64,000 nucleotides of DNA from Phocoena phocoena (GCF_963924675.1 NC_089234.1:24481668-24545667), one strand, 5' to 3'. Counted from the stretch's first letter, positions 23,641-37,416 are shown. The notes: generated by a model from the sequence alone, not told the origin. Numbers and translations are program-made.

Positions 23641-24349
23641 GCACGACACGGAAGCAGATAACGGAGTTCCAAGGACTGACGATTAGAAGGAGATGTGGAT
23701 CAGAGGGTTCTGGAGGAAGGAAAGACTGGCAGCCTCCCTCTGCCCTCTGTCACTAAATGACTCGGCCACGGGAACAGGAAATAATCCCAGTTCGAGTCAA
23801 TTCCAACCCTTACGACGCAGCTACTGTATGCAGGACACGGGGAAAACTAAGGTAGAGAAAACACAGACCCTGCCCCCAAAGGGTTCAGCCACTAGTGCTT
23901 AGGAAAATAGGGTGCAGAGGTCGAGGTACCCTGGAAAAACAACGTATGTGGAGCCACATCGTGAAAATCTGCCTGTATCTGGGGGTCATGTCTAAAGACC
24001 CTTTCTCCTCCCTTTCCTTCTCCCTCTCCCTCCTCCTCCACCCCGTTTAGACTTCAGGTGCAGAGTTGGAGTAGTTAAACTCTTTAAAGATGCCTCTCTG
24101 GTATTCTTTTTTCTCATTTTCCTCACCCCTACTCCCATGCTTCATCCTCAGCCCCCATAGGAATTCATGCTACTGTGCTTGGATATATATTTTTGAAAAA
24201 TATATAGCATTTTCCATAAGTGCATTTTTAAAAATTGTAGTAATGGTATTGGACTTTAGGGATCATCTTGTTTTCTACTGTTTTCACTCAACATTCTTTT
24301 TAAGGCTCTACCCCTGTTTCAGTTGTAATCCCAGTAATCCCAGCTAATT

Positions 24350-25800
24350 ATTGCTGCATAGCTTTCCGTGTCGGACATCCACACCTTTTACTTCCAGCCT
24401 CCAAGTGCTGGATACCAAGGCTGACTCCACCTCTCCAATACCACAAACAATGCAGCCATGGTCATCCTTGGCAGTGGTCCTTCATGGGCCTGTGTACAAA
24501 CTCCTCTGAACTATATGCCTATAAGTCAAATTGTTAAAACCATAGGGGATGCACAGGGCCATCAAATTCAACTTGTCCTGCACAATGACATCCAGCCAGA
24601 GGGCCAGTGCGGGCAGAAAAACAGACCCTACCCCCTTGCCCATGTCATGTGCCCTGCTGGAGGAAGACATGTCCTTTCGTTCCCACAAAAGCTTTGTCCC
24701 TTAGTCAAGCCATGAACCTACAGGCTGTGACCATCCAGAGGGTATGCATTCTTCAAATTCACACTGTGGTGGACGGTATTTTCCCATAACATAAAGTTAC
24801 CTAGTAGCCTGGTGGAAGCCCTGGGTACTTGACTTCACCAAGTACTGCCAGATGGCACACCAGAACTGCTGCACTGCACCACGCTCCAGCATGTAGTATA
24901 AGGGTTTCTGTCCCCGACTCCCATCCTTGCCAGCATGTGGTAGTTTATGTATTCATAAACAGTCAGGTAGTGTTTACTAAGAGCCAGATACTGTTCTCAG
25001 TGCCCTACAAATACTGACTCATCTGATTAGCCAATTTTTAAATTTCTGTCAGTATCATGGAAGTCGTGTCAACACATTTTTGTTTTAATTTGCATTTCTC
25101 CGACTATGAGTGAAATTGAGCATTTCTTCATACATTCATAAGACACTTGCGGTCCCCTTCTGTGAATTGTCTATTTATAGCCTTTGTCTATTTCTCTATT
25201 GCTCTTTTTCTTTTTAGTTTGCAAAAGGTCTTTGTAAAGTCTAGATACTAATCTTTCAAAGACTGGACACGTTGCTTGTGATGTCCTTTGTAGAACAATA
25301 ATCTTTAATTTTATAGCCCTTCATCTTTTTATGCATTTTTAGTATAATTTATTAAGTTCCTCTCAACCCCAAGGTCATAAAGGTATTCTCTATCATTTTC
25401 TTCTGTTAGCTTAATAATTGTACATTTTCACATTTGGTTCTGTAATCCTTCTGGAGTTCACCTTTGTATGTGGTGTGAGATAAGGATCCAATTTTATTTT
25501 TCTCAATGGAGTGAGCCCATTTTTCAACATCTCTGTTCCCAAATATAAACGGATCTGTTCCGAGCTCTCTGGTTTAGTCCTGTGCCAGTTCCACAGGGTT
25601 TTATTACTATGGTTTTGTAGTCTGTCATCGTGGTTAAAGGGCAGAACTCTCATCCCTGCGCTGTCAAAATTGCATTGGCTCTTCATAAATCTTTATTATC
25701 CCATATAATTTTCAGGATGTTTTCCAGGTTCCTCATGAGAAATATTAATTGGAACTTCATTGAATTTATGAATTAATTTGGGGAAAATTAACATTTGTAC
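24350..25800 (-). mobile_element. Old L1-type LINE fragments
   Basis: AT-rich, with text such as tttaatttgcatttctccga and ttattactatggttttgtag typical of reverse-oriented L1 ORF2. It is mutated and without a frame; the left part (24,350-25,000) is less certain. Confidence 0.5.
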
Positions 25801-26954
25801 AATATCTCATTCATGAACAGAGACTGTATATCTGGGACAAACAGAACAAAAATATGACTGAGGCATAATGTGCAGGAAAATGGTGAACGAGATGGCAGAT
25901 GAAGCTGGAGAAGCGGGTTGAACCAAACTTTAAGCCAAGCTAATAGAAACGACGTGAAGATGGAGCAGGAAACACGACTCAGGCTGCTTTGTGTGTTTAC
26001 AGAAAATTTGATTATACACCGGGACCAGCTTGCGGGACCACCATGATCCAGAGAGACTCCATAACACTCCTGAAGGTACATGGCCATAAAGAAAGACCTA
26101 GAGGGCCCTGGCCACGCATATCTTCTACTGGTGTCAACTGCGGGGCTGTGTGTCTCCCCATTTCCTAAGGGACGTTTCACAAGTGGATGACTGCCAGGGT
26201 GACAGCAGTTCAGCCCAGAAAACACTTTAGCAGGCACAAGGTTGGCCACAGGAACCACAAAGGTGACTAAAGCAGAGTCACTCCCCTTTGCGTTCACAAT
26301 CTGGCTTTGGGGAAAAGAGAGACAGGAAAATCTACAATTAATTCTAACATGATGTGATAGTATTATTTACAACAGGCCCTCTTGACAGCAAGCACTACGG
26401 GTGGCTCAGGGAATCTAGCCTCTGATTCCTGAGAGTATTACTTATGATGTGGGGACAGAAAGACAGAACATGGGAAATCAGGGAACCATTGGAGGTAGAA
26501 AGGAACGTGACATGTTCGACTCACAGGAAAGAGATGCATGTGGACATCAACAAGGCTGGATGAGTGAATGAGAGGATGGGCGCCTGGACAAATTAGTTTA
26601 TGCTGATGCAAGAAAATGCTTCATTTCCAGTTTTCTAGATTATGGAAGAAGACTGCCCATCACCCTGCTCCCCTTTGTTGTTGTAATGAAAAGGAGCACT
26701 AGGTGGCATCATACTACCAAAAGTCCTCACCTTCTAGAGCCTTTGGGAGAAACACTCTCCAGATTGGGTCAGCCCCTATTTCCACAAACAAGAGTGCTTC
26801 TATCTCATTTCTCATTACACCCACTTAATTTATTTACTGAGCACCTACTATATGCCCAGCCCTCTCCTGCACGCTGTGGAGACCATAAAGGATTTGAAAC
26901 CGATCGGGGCCCTGTGGGGCTCCCGGGCACGGAGGCCTTTTTGTCCCCCATTTC

Positions 26955-27336
26955 TAGTAGGCAAGACTCTAGCCTCCATGACCTTCCCTGAGTTCCAAAG
27001 GGCAGATTTGAACAGTTGCTAATCCAGGGAGAAGCAGCCAGGAAACCACCTGTGGCCAGATTAAAGGGACCAAAAAAGCTCATCAAGATTAGGAGACCAC
27101 CTGAGACCCTGCACACACCCTCATCTTGTCAGCAACCCCACCCTTGGGAAGTATTGTCATAAAACTCCTCATCAAATCCTCCTGGGTTGGGACATACAGT
27201 TTTTCGAGGCAGGAACCCGCTGTGTCTCCCCTTGCCTGGCAAAGTAATATAGCTCTCCTTTTCTACTTCACCCAAAACTCTGTCTCCAAGATTTGATTCT
27301 GCGCTGGTGGTACAGAGGAGCTGAGCTTTTGGCATC
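26955..27336 (+). mobile_element. Endogenous retrovirus solo LTR, plus orientation
   Basis: An LTR-like unit with a polyadenylation-like region (gtaatatagctctcc, a mutated AATAAA) and a U5-like end terminating near ggca. No internal retroviral sequence adjoins it. Its 5' end (26980-27022) matches the opposite-strand LTR at 27812-28336. Confidence 0.6.
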
Positions 27337-27479
27337 AGAGTCAAAAGGCTCTCCCCACTAAAGGGTCATAAAGAGAAGCAAAAGATACTTGCCACCCCTC
27401 CTCCACACGCAAACACATTTGAAACAGTCCGAGGCAGGATGCCTGAGCACTGAAACGAGGATGTTAAGACATAGTATCT

Positions 27480-27780
27480 TGTGTAATCTGGCCCCGTTAG
27501 CCTTCTGGTGCCTTCTCCCACCACTCACTCCTTGCCACAAGGGCTTCTTTCAATTCCTTGTATATGTCATGTTCTTCCCTGATGCTTGGCATTCACAAAG
27601 GCTGATCTCTCTGTCTGGAATACTCGACCCTCCCTCTTCACCTGACTAACTCCCATCCAACCACCCTTCAGATCTCACTTCCTCAGGGGACCTTCCTGAC
27701 CTGCCCCGAACACCAGACTACCTTTTCAAGTACCACGAATTCTGCTTCTTGGATCATCCCACATGGTAATTAATTATATA
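27480..27780 (+). repeat. L2 3' fragment
   Basis: Phrases such as tctgtctggaatactcgacc and cagatctcacttcctcaggg are typical of the L2 3' end. It lies between the two LTRs. Confidence 0.65.
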
Positions 27781-27811
27781 TTCACGGAAATGGTGGTTTC
27801 ATATCTGTCCT

Positions 27812-28336
27812 TGTTGTCGAACCCAAGTTTGTGTGCCCGATGCACAGTGAAGCCAAACAAACTGAAACGTCGGAGTTTGGAGTAGAGAAAGGTTTATTGC
27901 AAGGGTCCAGCAAAGAGAACCGCCAGCTTACGCTCAGAAAGCCGGAATGGGGCCGTGGGTGGGGGGGTGGGGGGAGGGAGGAAAAGTATAGGCAAAGCTT
28001 GGGGTGTGGGCTACAGGGTGTGACCATCTTCTGATTGGTTGGTGGTGAGGTAACAAAGGTGGTGTTCCTGGGATCTCAGTCATCAGCCTTCAGGTTCCAA
28101 CCAGTCTGGGTGCCTCCTGCTTATGTTCAGCCAGAAGTTACCAGCCTCCACCTGGGTGGAGGCCCTAGTTCATATAGAAGAACTCAGAGATACATTGTTA
28201 TGTACATCCTTTGTTGGGATATACATTATTGTTTCTTCTTTGTTTCTGCATTCCCTCCATCCCCTACTTAGTAACTGTTTGAATCTGCCCTTTGGAACTC
28301 AGGGAAGGTCTAGGAGGCTGAAGCCTTTTTCCTACA
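27812..28336 (-). mobile_element. Endogenous retrovirus solo LTR, minus orientation
   Basis: On the minus strand it starts tgtaggaaaaaggcttcagc, carries a CCAAT-type caaccaatcag and an AATAAA followed by a U5-like segment, and ends ttcgacaaca (TG...CA termini). No tRNA primer site or coding remnant follows, so it is a solo LTR. A G/C-rich tract sits near 27,955-27,985. Confidence 0.75.
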
Positions 28337-28478
28337 AATAAGAAACAGGAGACAGGAAAGGCTTTTGTACCCAGGAGGGCCCCATAGCATCCTGCTCAGT
28401 TTCATCTTTTCTACCAGCCTGCCAAACAACAAGAGAACAAGGATCACTTTTTCTCTAGTTCAGCCCTGTCTCCACTGG

Positions 28479-28870
28479 TGTTACAGGCTGAACTGGGTCC
28501 TCCTAAAATTCTTACGTTGAAGCCCGAACCCTCAGTACCTCAGAATGTGACTGTATTTGGAAATAAGGCCTTTAAAGAGGTAAATAAGTACAAATGAGGC
28601 CATTAGGGTGGGCCCTAATCCAAATCTGACTCCTGTTCTTATAAGAAAAGGAAATTTGGACACACGAAGAGATACCAGAGATGTGGGCACACAGATGAAA
28701 GACACAGGGAGAAGAAGGCCATCTGCAAGCCAAGCGGAGAGGAGAAACCAAACCCTCCGACACCTTGCTCTGGGATGTCCAGCCTCCAGAGCTGTAAGCA
28801 AATAAAGGTCTGTTGTTTAAGCTACTCAGTCTATGGTTCTTTATTATGGCAGCCCCAGCAAACTAATACA
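28479..28870 (+). mobile_element. MaLR-type LTR
   Basis: Runs from tgttacaggctgaactggg to gcaaactaataca with internal cagtacctcagaatgtgac and tgggccctaatccaa. Same family as the elements at 19,919 and 48,883. About 390 bp, near full length. Confidence 0.65.
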
Positions 28871-30778
28871 AACGACCATCACCCCTCTACGGTACATAAC
28901 TATTAAGTGAGTGACTACTGAACGAGTTCTGAAATAAGGAAGACCTGTGAAGGATGGTATTAGAAGGGAAAGGTACATGGTAGACAAGGGTCTTGAACTT
29001 GACCTTAAATGATATATGAGTTAGATACATGGAAGAAAAGAGAAGGAATCTCAAGTGTGGGAAACAGCACTGGGCAGATACCAAGGCAAGAATGCAAAAA
29101 TCCTGCTACAGGGAGGGTGGGATCCCTATCAGGGACCAGTGGACACGTGTTGATATGAGGGTCTGGGTGAATGGTGGAGCCTTTGGAAGAATGACAGAGA
29201 AGTAGCGACACACTCAAGGACCAGGGAGAGCCAAGGACACACCCATTCGTTCTGCCAGATAACTTTAATACATGATCATGATCTGTAATACATACGCAAA
29301 GCTCCTGGTTTAAACCTGGATATAAGTGCCTCTTTTTTAGCTTCCTTAGGACTTATAAACTATGTGCTGTGACTCAGTAATAAAAACAGCATTTTCTGTA
29401 CACAGTGCTCACCTCTTCAACAGCATCCAGTGAGGCTGTGAAGTGAAACTCCAGAAAAGCAGAAACGCTGACATGCGGCTCTACATGGAAATTCCAGCCT
29501 GCAATGCAAAACAACTGTGCCCTAAAAGAAACCTATGCCTCTAATGGATCAGAGAGGTTCTAGAAGGAATTTGGGGGGAGTCAGATAAATGAACAAGGAG
29601 GGGAATCCACAGGCTCAAGAGAGGAAGGGAGGGTTGGGGGAGGGGCTCCCTTGGTTGTTGATGCCTCTTCACATCCTGGTTGCAGTCCCTGAGCGGGTCC
29701 AGTAACACCTGCTCTCTTGGGTTCTGCCAGATATTTTGCATCCTCCTAACAAATTCACCGTATTTGTTTAAGCAGCAAGTTTGCACTCTTTATCCCCCCC
29801 ACGCCCACCCCACAAAAAAAAAAAAAAACCAAAGACAAAATAAGACAAACACAGGTCCTGTTTGCATAGGCATTGTGATATCATTGGATTTAGTATCCAT
29901 GAAATCTAAACACTGCATTTGGGACCCCAAAACAACATGGGAAACGCTGCTCCAGTCATCATAGCTAACACTTCTACAGGCTGTCGGGAAGGTTAAAAGA
30001 CCACGTGCTGCCGAAAATTGTTATCATTCATCAGCCGACCCCATGCTCACCTTAAATGACAGAACGAAGTCCCAGCTGCCTAGTGCTCTCCAAAACTGTT
30101 TGGGCCATATTTTATTCCTTTAATCTGCTCCTTTTCCAGCCTGCTGCAGACCTAACTTAGCAGAACATTTGCTGAGCATTTGACATCGATTCCCAAAGGG
30201 TCTCCATACAAACTCCCCTCTTGATACCAGAGGAGGCAACAAAGCTCGGGCAGATTTATTAGGCAGATTGAAAGGTCAGGCATGAGGTGGAAGCAGGCAA
30301 TCTGCCACTGCAGGCGATCGATCTTACTAGAAGGAGACAGTGTCACAACCCAGTCGTCTTAACTGCCTTGAATTTTATTGGCTTAACAGCAACTGCACCT
30401 CTCCCCGTTGGTCAAATTCCTTCTGGGTATGACTGGATAGGCTAGCTTATTCAGTGGGTGCTTCTTGCCCAAGAGGCCAGGCCAAGGTTGCAGTCTGATG
30501 TCCTACAAATCAACCAACTAACTGGTTAGCTTGGTTAAAAAGACTGAATAGATCCACACAACCTGTTCCTACTACAAATAAACAAACAAATAAATAAATT
30601 GACTAAATAAATGAGTGAAGAAGTAAATAAGTGAATAAATAGAATTTTTAATAGTCACGTTAAGAGAGGGAATTGTAGGCACACACACACAAAAAATCAA
30701 AGCACAGATCCTTTCGATGATGGGCCAATGCTCTTGTTTCTGTTGAATTCTATCTGCTGAAAACACCATATTGTCAAA
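28871..30778. other. Intergenic DNA between CFAP58 and ITPRIP
   Basis: No coding exon or RNA gene seen. An old repeat-like segment occupies about 28,930-29,220. Confidence 0.45.
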
Positions 30779-31045
30779 TACCTCTAGTCTTTACATATGC
30801 TGGTGCCTTGTCTGGAATATCCTATATCTCCTTTGTCCAGTGAGCTTTTTTAAGACTCAACTCAATGTCACCTCCTCCAGGAAGTCTTCCCCTGTTTGGC
30901 ACACCTTCTCTGTATTACTAGACAATCTGAGCATCCCTCTACCAATGCACTGTATTATAATCGTGTGTTTATTTCTATGTCTCCCCCACAAGACTGGAAA
31001 GACCACTCTTTTCTTTAATACATCTATGGTGCTGAACCATAAGAG
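30779..31045 (+). repeat. L2 3' fragment
   Basis: ccttgtctggaatatccta and ctcctccaggaagtcttccc match L2 3' text. Confidence 0.6.
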
Positions 31046-31069
31046 ACACTCAAAACAGGAAGTTTGGTA

Positions 31070-31140
31070 AAGGAAGGGAGGAAGGAAAATGGAAAGAAAG
31101 AAGGAAGGAAGGAAGAGAGGGAGGGAGGAAAGAAGGAAAA
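31070..31140. repeat. GGAA-rich polypurine tract
   Basis: Seventy bases of nearly pure purine built on ggaa/gaaag units. ETS-family factors can bind such arrays, but nothing else marks this one as regulatory. Confidence 0.9.
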
Positions 31141-31799
31141 ATACAATTAGTTTGTGCACTCAGGCACACAGGAATTACTCTTGAGATTGATTAGTGACTA
31201 GGTAAAAGCTATTGGAACACAAACATTTAAGATTCTAAGGTAGTTAAATGAAATCATCTCCAAGTATACACTAGGTCCTCAAACAGAAGTATTAAGTATT
31301 ACTATAAAATGCATGTATCTCATTTCTCTTTCCATCTTTGATGCAAGTGCCAAAGAACCAAGTCTTTTTATTTTTACCCACAGGGTTGCGTGCACAGTAG
31401 GTACTCAATAAAAATTACGATTTGCTTCTCATAACAGCGAAGATAAGCATCTGTAAAGTGAAACTCTTTGCTATCTTAAAGGAATAAACTCTTTTCTACC
31501 CTGTAGATAGGTTGCTTTATTTCCATATCTGCTGCCAGGTCTACCGAAAAACAAAAAAGTTATTTTTGTTATAATTTGTTATTTTCAATAAGAAAAAAAT
31601 GTCTACTGAGCATCTACTGTGAACAGGTGTTCTCTGAGGCAATGCAAAGGAGGCAAAAAGCCTCGAAGCCTCCCCCTCCAAGCCCGCCAAACAAGCTTGA
31701 AACCCAGTTTAAGATAAACGGGACAATTCAAACATCCAGGATGGTAGAGACCAGCCTAAAATACCATTGTATTTTAGAATCTAGCACCGTAATATGCAA

Positions 31800-32005
31800 A
31801 CTATTTCTATAAAGGACCAGATTAAGAAACATTTTGGGCTTCAGAGGACACACAGTCTCCGTAGCAGCTATTTGACTCTGCCATAAGCACAAAGCAGCCA
31901 CATAAATGAATGGGCTTGGTTGTGATCCAAGAAAACCTTATTTACAGAAACAAGTGGCGCTCTGGAGTTGGCCTGCCAGCCAGAGTTGCCAACTCCTGAT
32001 TTAGC
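31800..32005 (+). mobile_element. MER5A-like hAT element
   Basis: Text aaaggaccagattaagaaac, gtagcagctatttgactctg and gttgccaactcctgattta matches the MER5A/Charlie non-autonomous DNA transposon as I recall it. Confidence 0.6.
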
Positions 32006-32617
32006 ACAATGCCTGGCATATAGTAGGAGCTCATATATTAAATGAATGAATGACTGAATGAACAAATGAGGGAATGAAGATTTTCCTAAGGTAATGGCAT
32101 AGTGATTTGTCTTAAAGCCCCCCGTGTACCATCATTAGACATTAAGTACAAGGAGAGAAATGAAAACCTCCTGAACAGAAATAAGCTTGATAGGAATTAT
32201 CTAACAGTCTTTCCCACTCTCCAAGTAGTGTGTGTGGATGGAAACTTAGCAAGTACAAACCACTAACAGCTTTCATAACAGAGATGTAAACTAGAAGAGT
32301 AGTTTAAAGAAGAATATTTTTCAAATTGTGGATCATGACTCATGAGTAAGTTGTGGCCTGCGTTTTTTTTTCAAAAAAGGATAAGAGATGCAAAGAGAAA
32401 AAGAAGAGGGAATACGCCAAGGTCTATCACACGTAGTAAGCATAAGGATTGTTTCTAAGGAAACTGTCTTTCACTTACAATGTATTTGTATGTGAGAGTA
32501 TATTGGGTTCTGGGGTAGAACGTATTTTCAAAAAAGTTTGAAAAATGTTCTAACTGTTATAATCTCATTGTTGGGGAAATTCAATGTACTTGTACATTTG
32601 AAGGGGATTTACTTCAA

Positions 32618-32866
32618 CATAGCATAGTAGTTGAAGGCAAGATTCTGGAGCCAAAGTTCCTGGTTCAAATCCTGACTCTGCCGCTTATTAGCTGTGTGAC
32701 CTTGGGCAAGTTACTTCACCTCTCTGGCCCTCAGTTTCTTTACCTGTTAAATGGGAATGCTAATGATCCTATTACATGGGGTTATTATGAGAATTAAACA
32801 AATTGTCGTATGTAAAGCGCTTAGAGCAATACCTAACACATAGTATAGGTTTTAGCTATTATTATG
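32618..32866 (+). repeat. MIR SINE, near full length
   Basis: tRNA-like head (tagcatagtagttgaagg, ggttcaaatcctgac), core (gctgtgtgaccttgggcaag) and tail (gcgcttagagcaatacctaa) are all present. Well preserved for its age. Confidence 0.9.
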
Positions 32867-33462
32867 CTGTCACTAACCAATAATGTGAACTTGAGTATGT
32901 GACCTAACTTCTGTGGGTTTCATTTTTGTTGGTAAAAAGTCTCCAAAGGCCCTGCTGGCACCAACATTCCAAGAAGGGGTGGGAGGTGGTTTCCCAACAC
33001 AAACCTGGAGGAAAGAAATAGCCAAATGCAAATCATCCATCCTGTAAAATGGACACCTTTGAGGTCTCAGCAAAGCAGCCTGTTCCAAAGAAAAAACCCC
33101 ATAAGCCGACTTGTTATTATCTCTCTAAATTGCATGCAAAGGTGAATTCAGGATGGTGAGGGATTGACCAAATTAAGGGAAATGCTCTTTTTTTCCATCC
33201 ATCAGACCCTTCATGACCAGCGTTGGCTTCCTGTCTCTCCCATTGCCATGTATTTTATTCCATATACTGGGATAACCACAGCTGGGGTGAACAGGAAATC
33301 TGTCCCCATGTTTGTTTGGTTTTTTTGTTTCCAACATTCCTGACTCTGAAGTACACTGTGAGGCTGTCCTGCAGTTGGTCTGGCGTTGGTCACAAGTCAC
33401 CTTTCACTGTGGAATTTGAAGTCACGTCTAGCACCAAAGATCATGAAAAAAAATTCCATTTA

Positions 33463-33466
<4 letters not shown>

Positions 33467-33508
<42 letters not shown>
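33467..33508. repeat. (CA)21 microsatellite
   Basis: Uninterrupted CA units, followed by an old L1-like segment. Confidence 0.97.
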
Positions 33509-33509
<1 letters not shown>

Positions 33510-33539
33510 GAAGCCAACAGAAAAATAGGTGAAGTTATT

Positions 33540-34680
33540 ACTGATTATTTACAAATAAATAAAAATGGTCAGTAATAATGTTCTGTTCAGCCTCATTTGT
33601 ACTGATAATTAAAGAAATGCACATCAAGACATTGAGATATCTGTTTTCACCTATAAAAGAAGCAAACTAATTAAAGTTAGGAAATAGCCAATGCAGAAAA
33701 GGATGTGGGGAAATAAGCATTCTCACGCACTTATGAGAGTCTAAATTGGTGAAACTTCTCTGGAGGACAATTTTGCCATAAATAGCAAAAGAGTAAATGT
33801 GCATAACCTTTGACCAGCCCTGAAACTATGAAGGCATTGAACTAAAGCAGCCTATATATAGACTTCTCCTCTGAGGAAAATAAAGTCCTATTTGTTTAAT
33901 TTCTTGTAGGCTTAGACACACATAAAATTATAGTCAGGTATTCTATTCCTTGCAACCTAACACATTCCTAATTGATAAATCTGAAAAGAAGGGGGGTGGG
34001 GGTAAAAGAGGACATTCTTATCTTGCACTAATTTTAACATGAAGCCTTCTAGTATTTTCCTATTGAGCATGATATGGGCTTTGGAACTGAATTTCTCTCT
34101 TCACTTTTATCGTACTACAGAAGTGTTGATCTATCTTTGTATGATGAATTTTTCCTAATAGCTCTAATCTATGGTGATGATATCTCAGTTTTTCTTTTTT
34201 GATCTATTTGTGATGTAATATTCTTCTGATGTGCTACTGTGATTCTGTGTCAATATTTTATTTAGGATTGTGAAAACTGTATTCATAAATGAGATTAGTG
34301 TGTTACTTTATTTTCCCCTTTTTAATGAGTTATTTTTATTGTATTTTTGACTGATATATTACTACTGACTTAAGAAAAAAAAGAATTCCACCCATTGAGG
34401 GTTTTTTAAATGTAAATCACTAAACTTTTTATTTCTACATATTGTATTCGTACTTTTTCAAATTTGCCTATTTTTTCATGGTGCGATGTTCTATCATTCT
34501 GTCTCTGTAATTATGTTGAAGGTAACTATTTTACAGTCTTTTTCAAATTGTTCTACTGCCTCAAGTTCTTAAGGGGCTAATCTCCTGTTTATTACTGATC
34601 CAGTCCCGCATGTGGTTCATTGCCTAGTTGGATTTTTAATTCTTATTATAAACTCATCTCCAATGGAAGTTGTTTTATCT
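33540..34680. mobile_element. Old L1-type fragments
   Basis: Plus-sense L1-like text (gaaatgcacatcaagacatt, aaaaggatgtggggaaat) to about 33,850, then AT-rich reverse-sense LINE-like sequence from about 34,030. Borders are uncertain. Confidence 0.45.
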
Positions 34681-35238
34681 GTTAGAGATCAGAAAAATCA
34701 ACTGTGCTTTGCATCTGCTTCTGACAGGACTGAGGGGATTCCTCACTTTGGAACCAGCTTTTATATTCTTTCTTGACTTCAGGATTCCCTGGACATATCG
34801 GTAATATAGATTGGGACCTCACACCTAAGCATGACAGAGGCAGACTAGTGGTTTCGGTTCCTACAGCACACATTTTTTAATTCATTCAAAGCCCCCAGAC
34901 AAACCACAAACTTCCTTGCTGTGGCACTCCTAAGATCCTTCCCAGGGTGTCGGCTTTAGGCAGGGGTCTCAAGTTCAGATCTCTGCTTTTCTAGAATGCA
35001 GGGCTTGAGTTGGTACCAACCCCAGTCCTCAGCCATTTGTGTCTATATTCATGTCAAATACCCCTATTTGTCTTTGAGTTCCTTCTTCCTGTCTCACACC
35101 TAGCTATCCCCCTTTCTTTCTTTCAAGTGTTGATTTTTTTTTCAGCATTTCTGTGTTCAGCAGAGGTTCCCTGAATTCCCTTCATGTTCCCAGAAGTTGA
35201 ATCTTTGTATTTTCCTATCTTTTAAAAACCCTTTCTAG

Positions 35239-35467
35239 GGCTTCCCTGGTGGCACAGTGGTTGAGAGTTCGCCTGCTGATGCAGGGGACATGGGTTCGTA
35301 CCCTGGTCTGGGAAGATCCCACGTGCCACGGAGCGGCTGGGCCCGTGAGCCATGGCCACTGAGCCTGCACGTCCGGAGTCTGTGCTCCGCAACGGGAGAA
35401 GCCACAACAGTGAGAGGCCTGCGTACCGCAAAAACAAAACAAAACAAAACAAAAACAAACAAACAAG
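35239..35467 (+). mobile_element. CHR-type SINE, middle form
   Basis: Full element with CpG-bearing text (cgtccggagtctgtgctccg) and an aaaac-repeat tail. Perfect 15-bp target-site duplication (aaaaaccctttctag) at 35224-35238 and 35468-35482. Confidence 0.96.
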
Positions 35468-37416
35468 AAAAACCCTTTCTAGAATAAGCACAGGGTGCTG
35501 GAAACTACATGGCAGGTGGGGGGGTGTGTGTCTAAATCAGGAGTGCGGGTTCAAGGAAGACTTCCTAGAGGAGAAATCACCTATTCAGCAGACCTTAAGA
35601 CTGAGCACACATTAGCCAGGCAAAGAAAATGTGTGTGCATCAGGGGTGACAGGTTGGATGAAGAGGTGGGGTGAAGGTTGCAGGCAGGGAGATAGAGCCC
35701 ATGTGAACATCCAAGGGGGGAAAACAAACCTCATATCACATTCTGAGAAGCACAAGTTCCAAGAACTACAAGAAGTTTGGTGTGGAAAATGGAACGAGAT
35801 ACGCGCTTGAGGAGATAAGTAGGAGCCAGTTCATGAACGGCCATGGGCCTGGTTAGGACAGTGGACCTTGTGCTGAGAACAGAGTGGAGCTGAAGCTGAC
35901 CATCAGGTCATGGAGAGTGAAATCACCAGGTTTGAAAGAAAAACAAAAGTAATAGATGTTGCTTGTATAAGCAAATATACACAGCCAGTTAGAAAATGCT
36001 AAAACAACTTTGCACACAGGACAATCCCAGAGGGCATTCAAGCACGAACCTTGGCGTTCCACCATGCATAACCCTGACTTTTAGGCATGCTAGTGGTGCT
36101 CAGTCCAGGGTCCCCACCTCCCAGGTATTTCCCCCACCTGCTTTGGGGTAGGTGGGTGAATACCCCACCTATCCAACTAGCAGACGTTTTGGAAATACAT
36201 CGCCCTTTCAAGAATGCTTGCCCAGATCACCCTATTCCCCACCCCTCCCCACCAGCCCCCAAAACTCTGCCATAACTGTCCCTGATGTAAGGAAAGAGCT
36301 GTGCGCAGCTGCAGAAGCTTGAAAACAAGAGTAACCTGGGCCAAGGGCCAGGGGGTCTATTTTTAGAACTTGTTCTCATTGCCTGTTTATCTTTCAGACT
36401 CAGCCTAATGTCTTCCAGGCGACTGTTAAAGCTATTTGGCTGGCTTGCCGAGGAGAGGAAGAAGGTGATCTAAAACCAAACTGCAGTGGCAATGGTGATA
36501 ATCATTCGGACAGTGTGTTCTCATAATTGCCCCCAATGTACCCTCAATGCCATTTGATTCCCGCTAGGTAGGATTTATGCAAGCCCTTCCCAGCCACTTT
36601 TACTAGCTGTGGAATTTGGCCAGGTCACAAAGAGAAGATAATAGGTTATGGATTTCATAACCCATCAAGTATGACCGGGGTGCTGCTGTCCCTCCTGGCC
36701 TTGTTCCTTGGGTCTAAAATAGGGGTCTAACATCCCAACTGTAAACAGGCTTCAGGCAGTAAAGCGCCCTCTACAGATAAAAGCATTTAGTCATGACTCT
36801 CCTTTGTGCCTGGTTACTCAGGAAAAGCCAACGATGCATTCATTTATCATAGCATTTGGTGAGTTATTTTAATCCACTCAAGCGGCAAAAGAGAAAAGGG
36901 CCGGCGTTGTGTCTCGATTTATATTTCCCTCCAGAGAACAAAATAGGTGGCCCCTGGAATTCCACAGCTTGTAAAACGCGCCGCGGAAAACGCTTGTAGG
37001 CGTGCTGGAACTTAACCCCTTCCTTTCCGCCGGCCCAGAACGACTTTTAAGGGCGCCTTCCCCCGACTCCCTGTCCATTCGCCCTAGATTACTCCAGTGG
37101 CCAGATTCCGTCTCGCCCGATCACCCTCCAGTTCTGCTGTCCCCTCTGCAGTTTCTGGGGTGGTCGATGGGCAGACCTCCGCGGCGGACCCTGGGTCCAG
37201 CCCCTCCTAACCCTCATGGTCCACCTTAAGGAGCCTCCGCGGTCGGGAGTAGAGGCGGGTGTTTTGTTCTTATAAGGAGGAAAAGTTTCTTTGACATCCA
37301 GGAAATGAGTAAGTCTGAAGCCCTTTAGAGCCTGTTGATGGGGGCCAGAAGGCGGGAGCCGGCCGGGGTATCGCCGTCCCCGTCCCTCTAATTACCGGGC
37401 CGGACGCTCAGCCGCA

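Noticed and set aside
23266..23686. Open frames crossing the N gap
   Set aside because: They exist only because unknown bases were not read as stops.
26955..28336. Possible provirus between the two LTRs
   Set aside because: The LTRs are in opposite orientation and the DNA between them is L2-like, with no gag, pol or env similarity and no primer-binding site.
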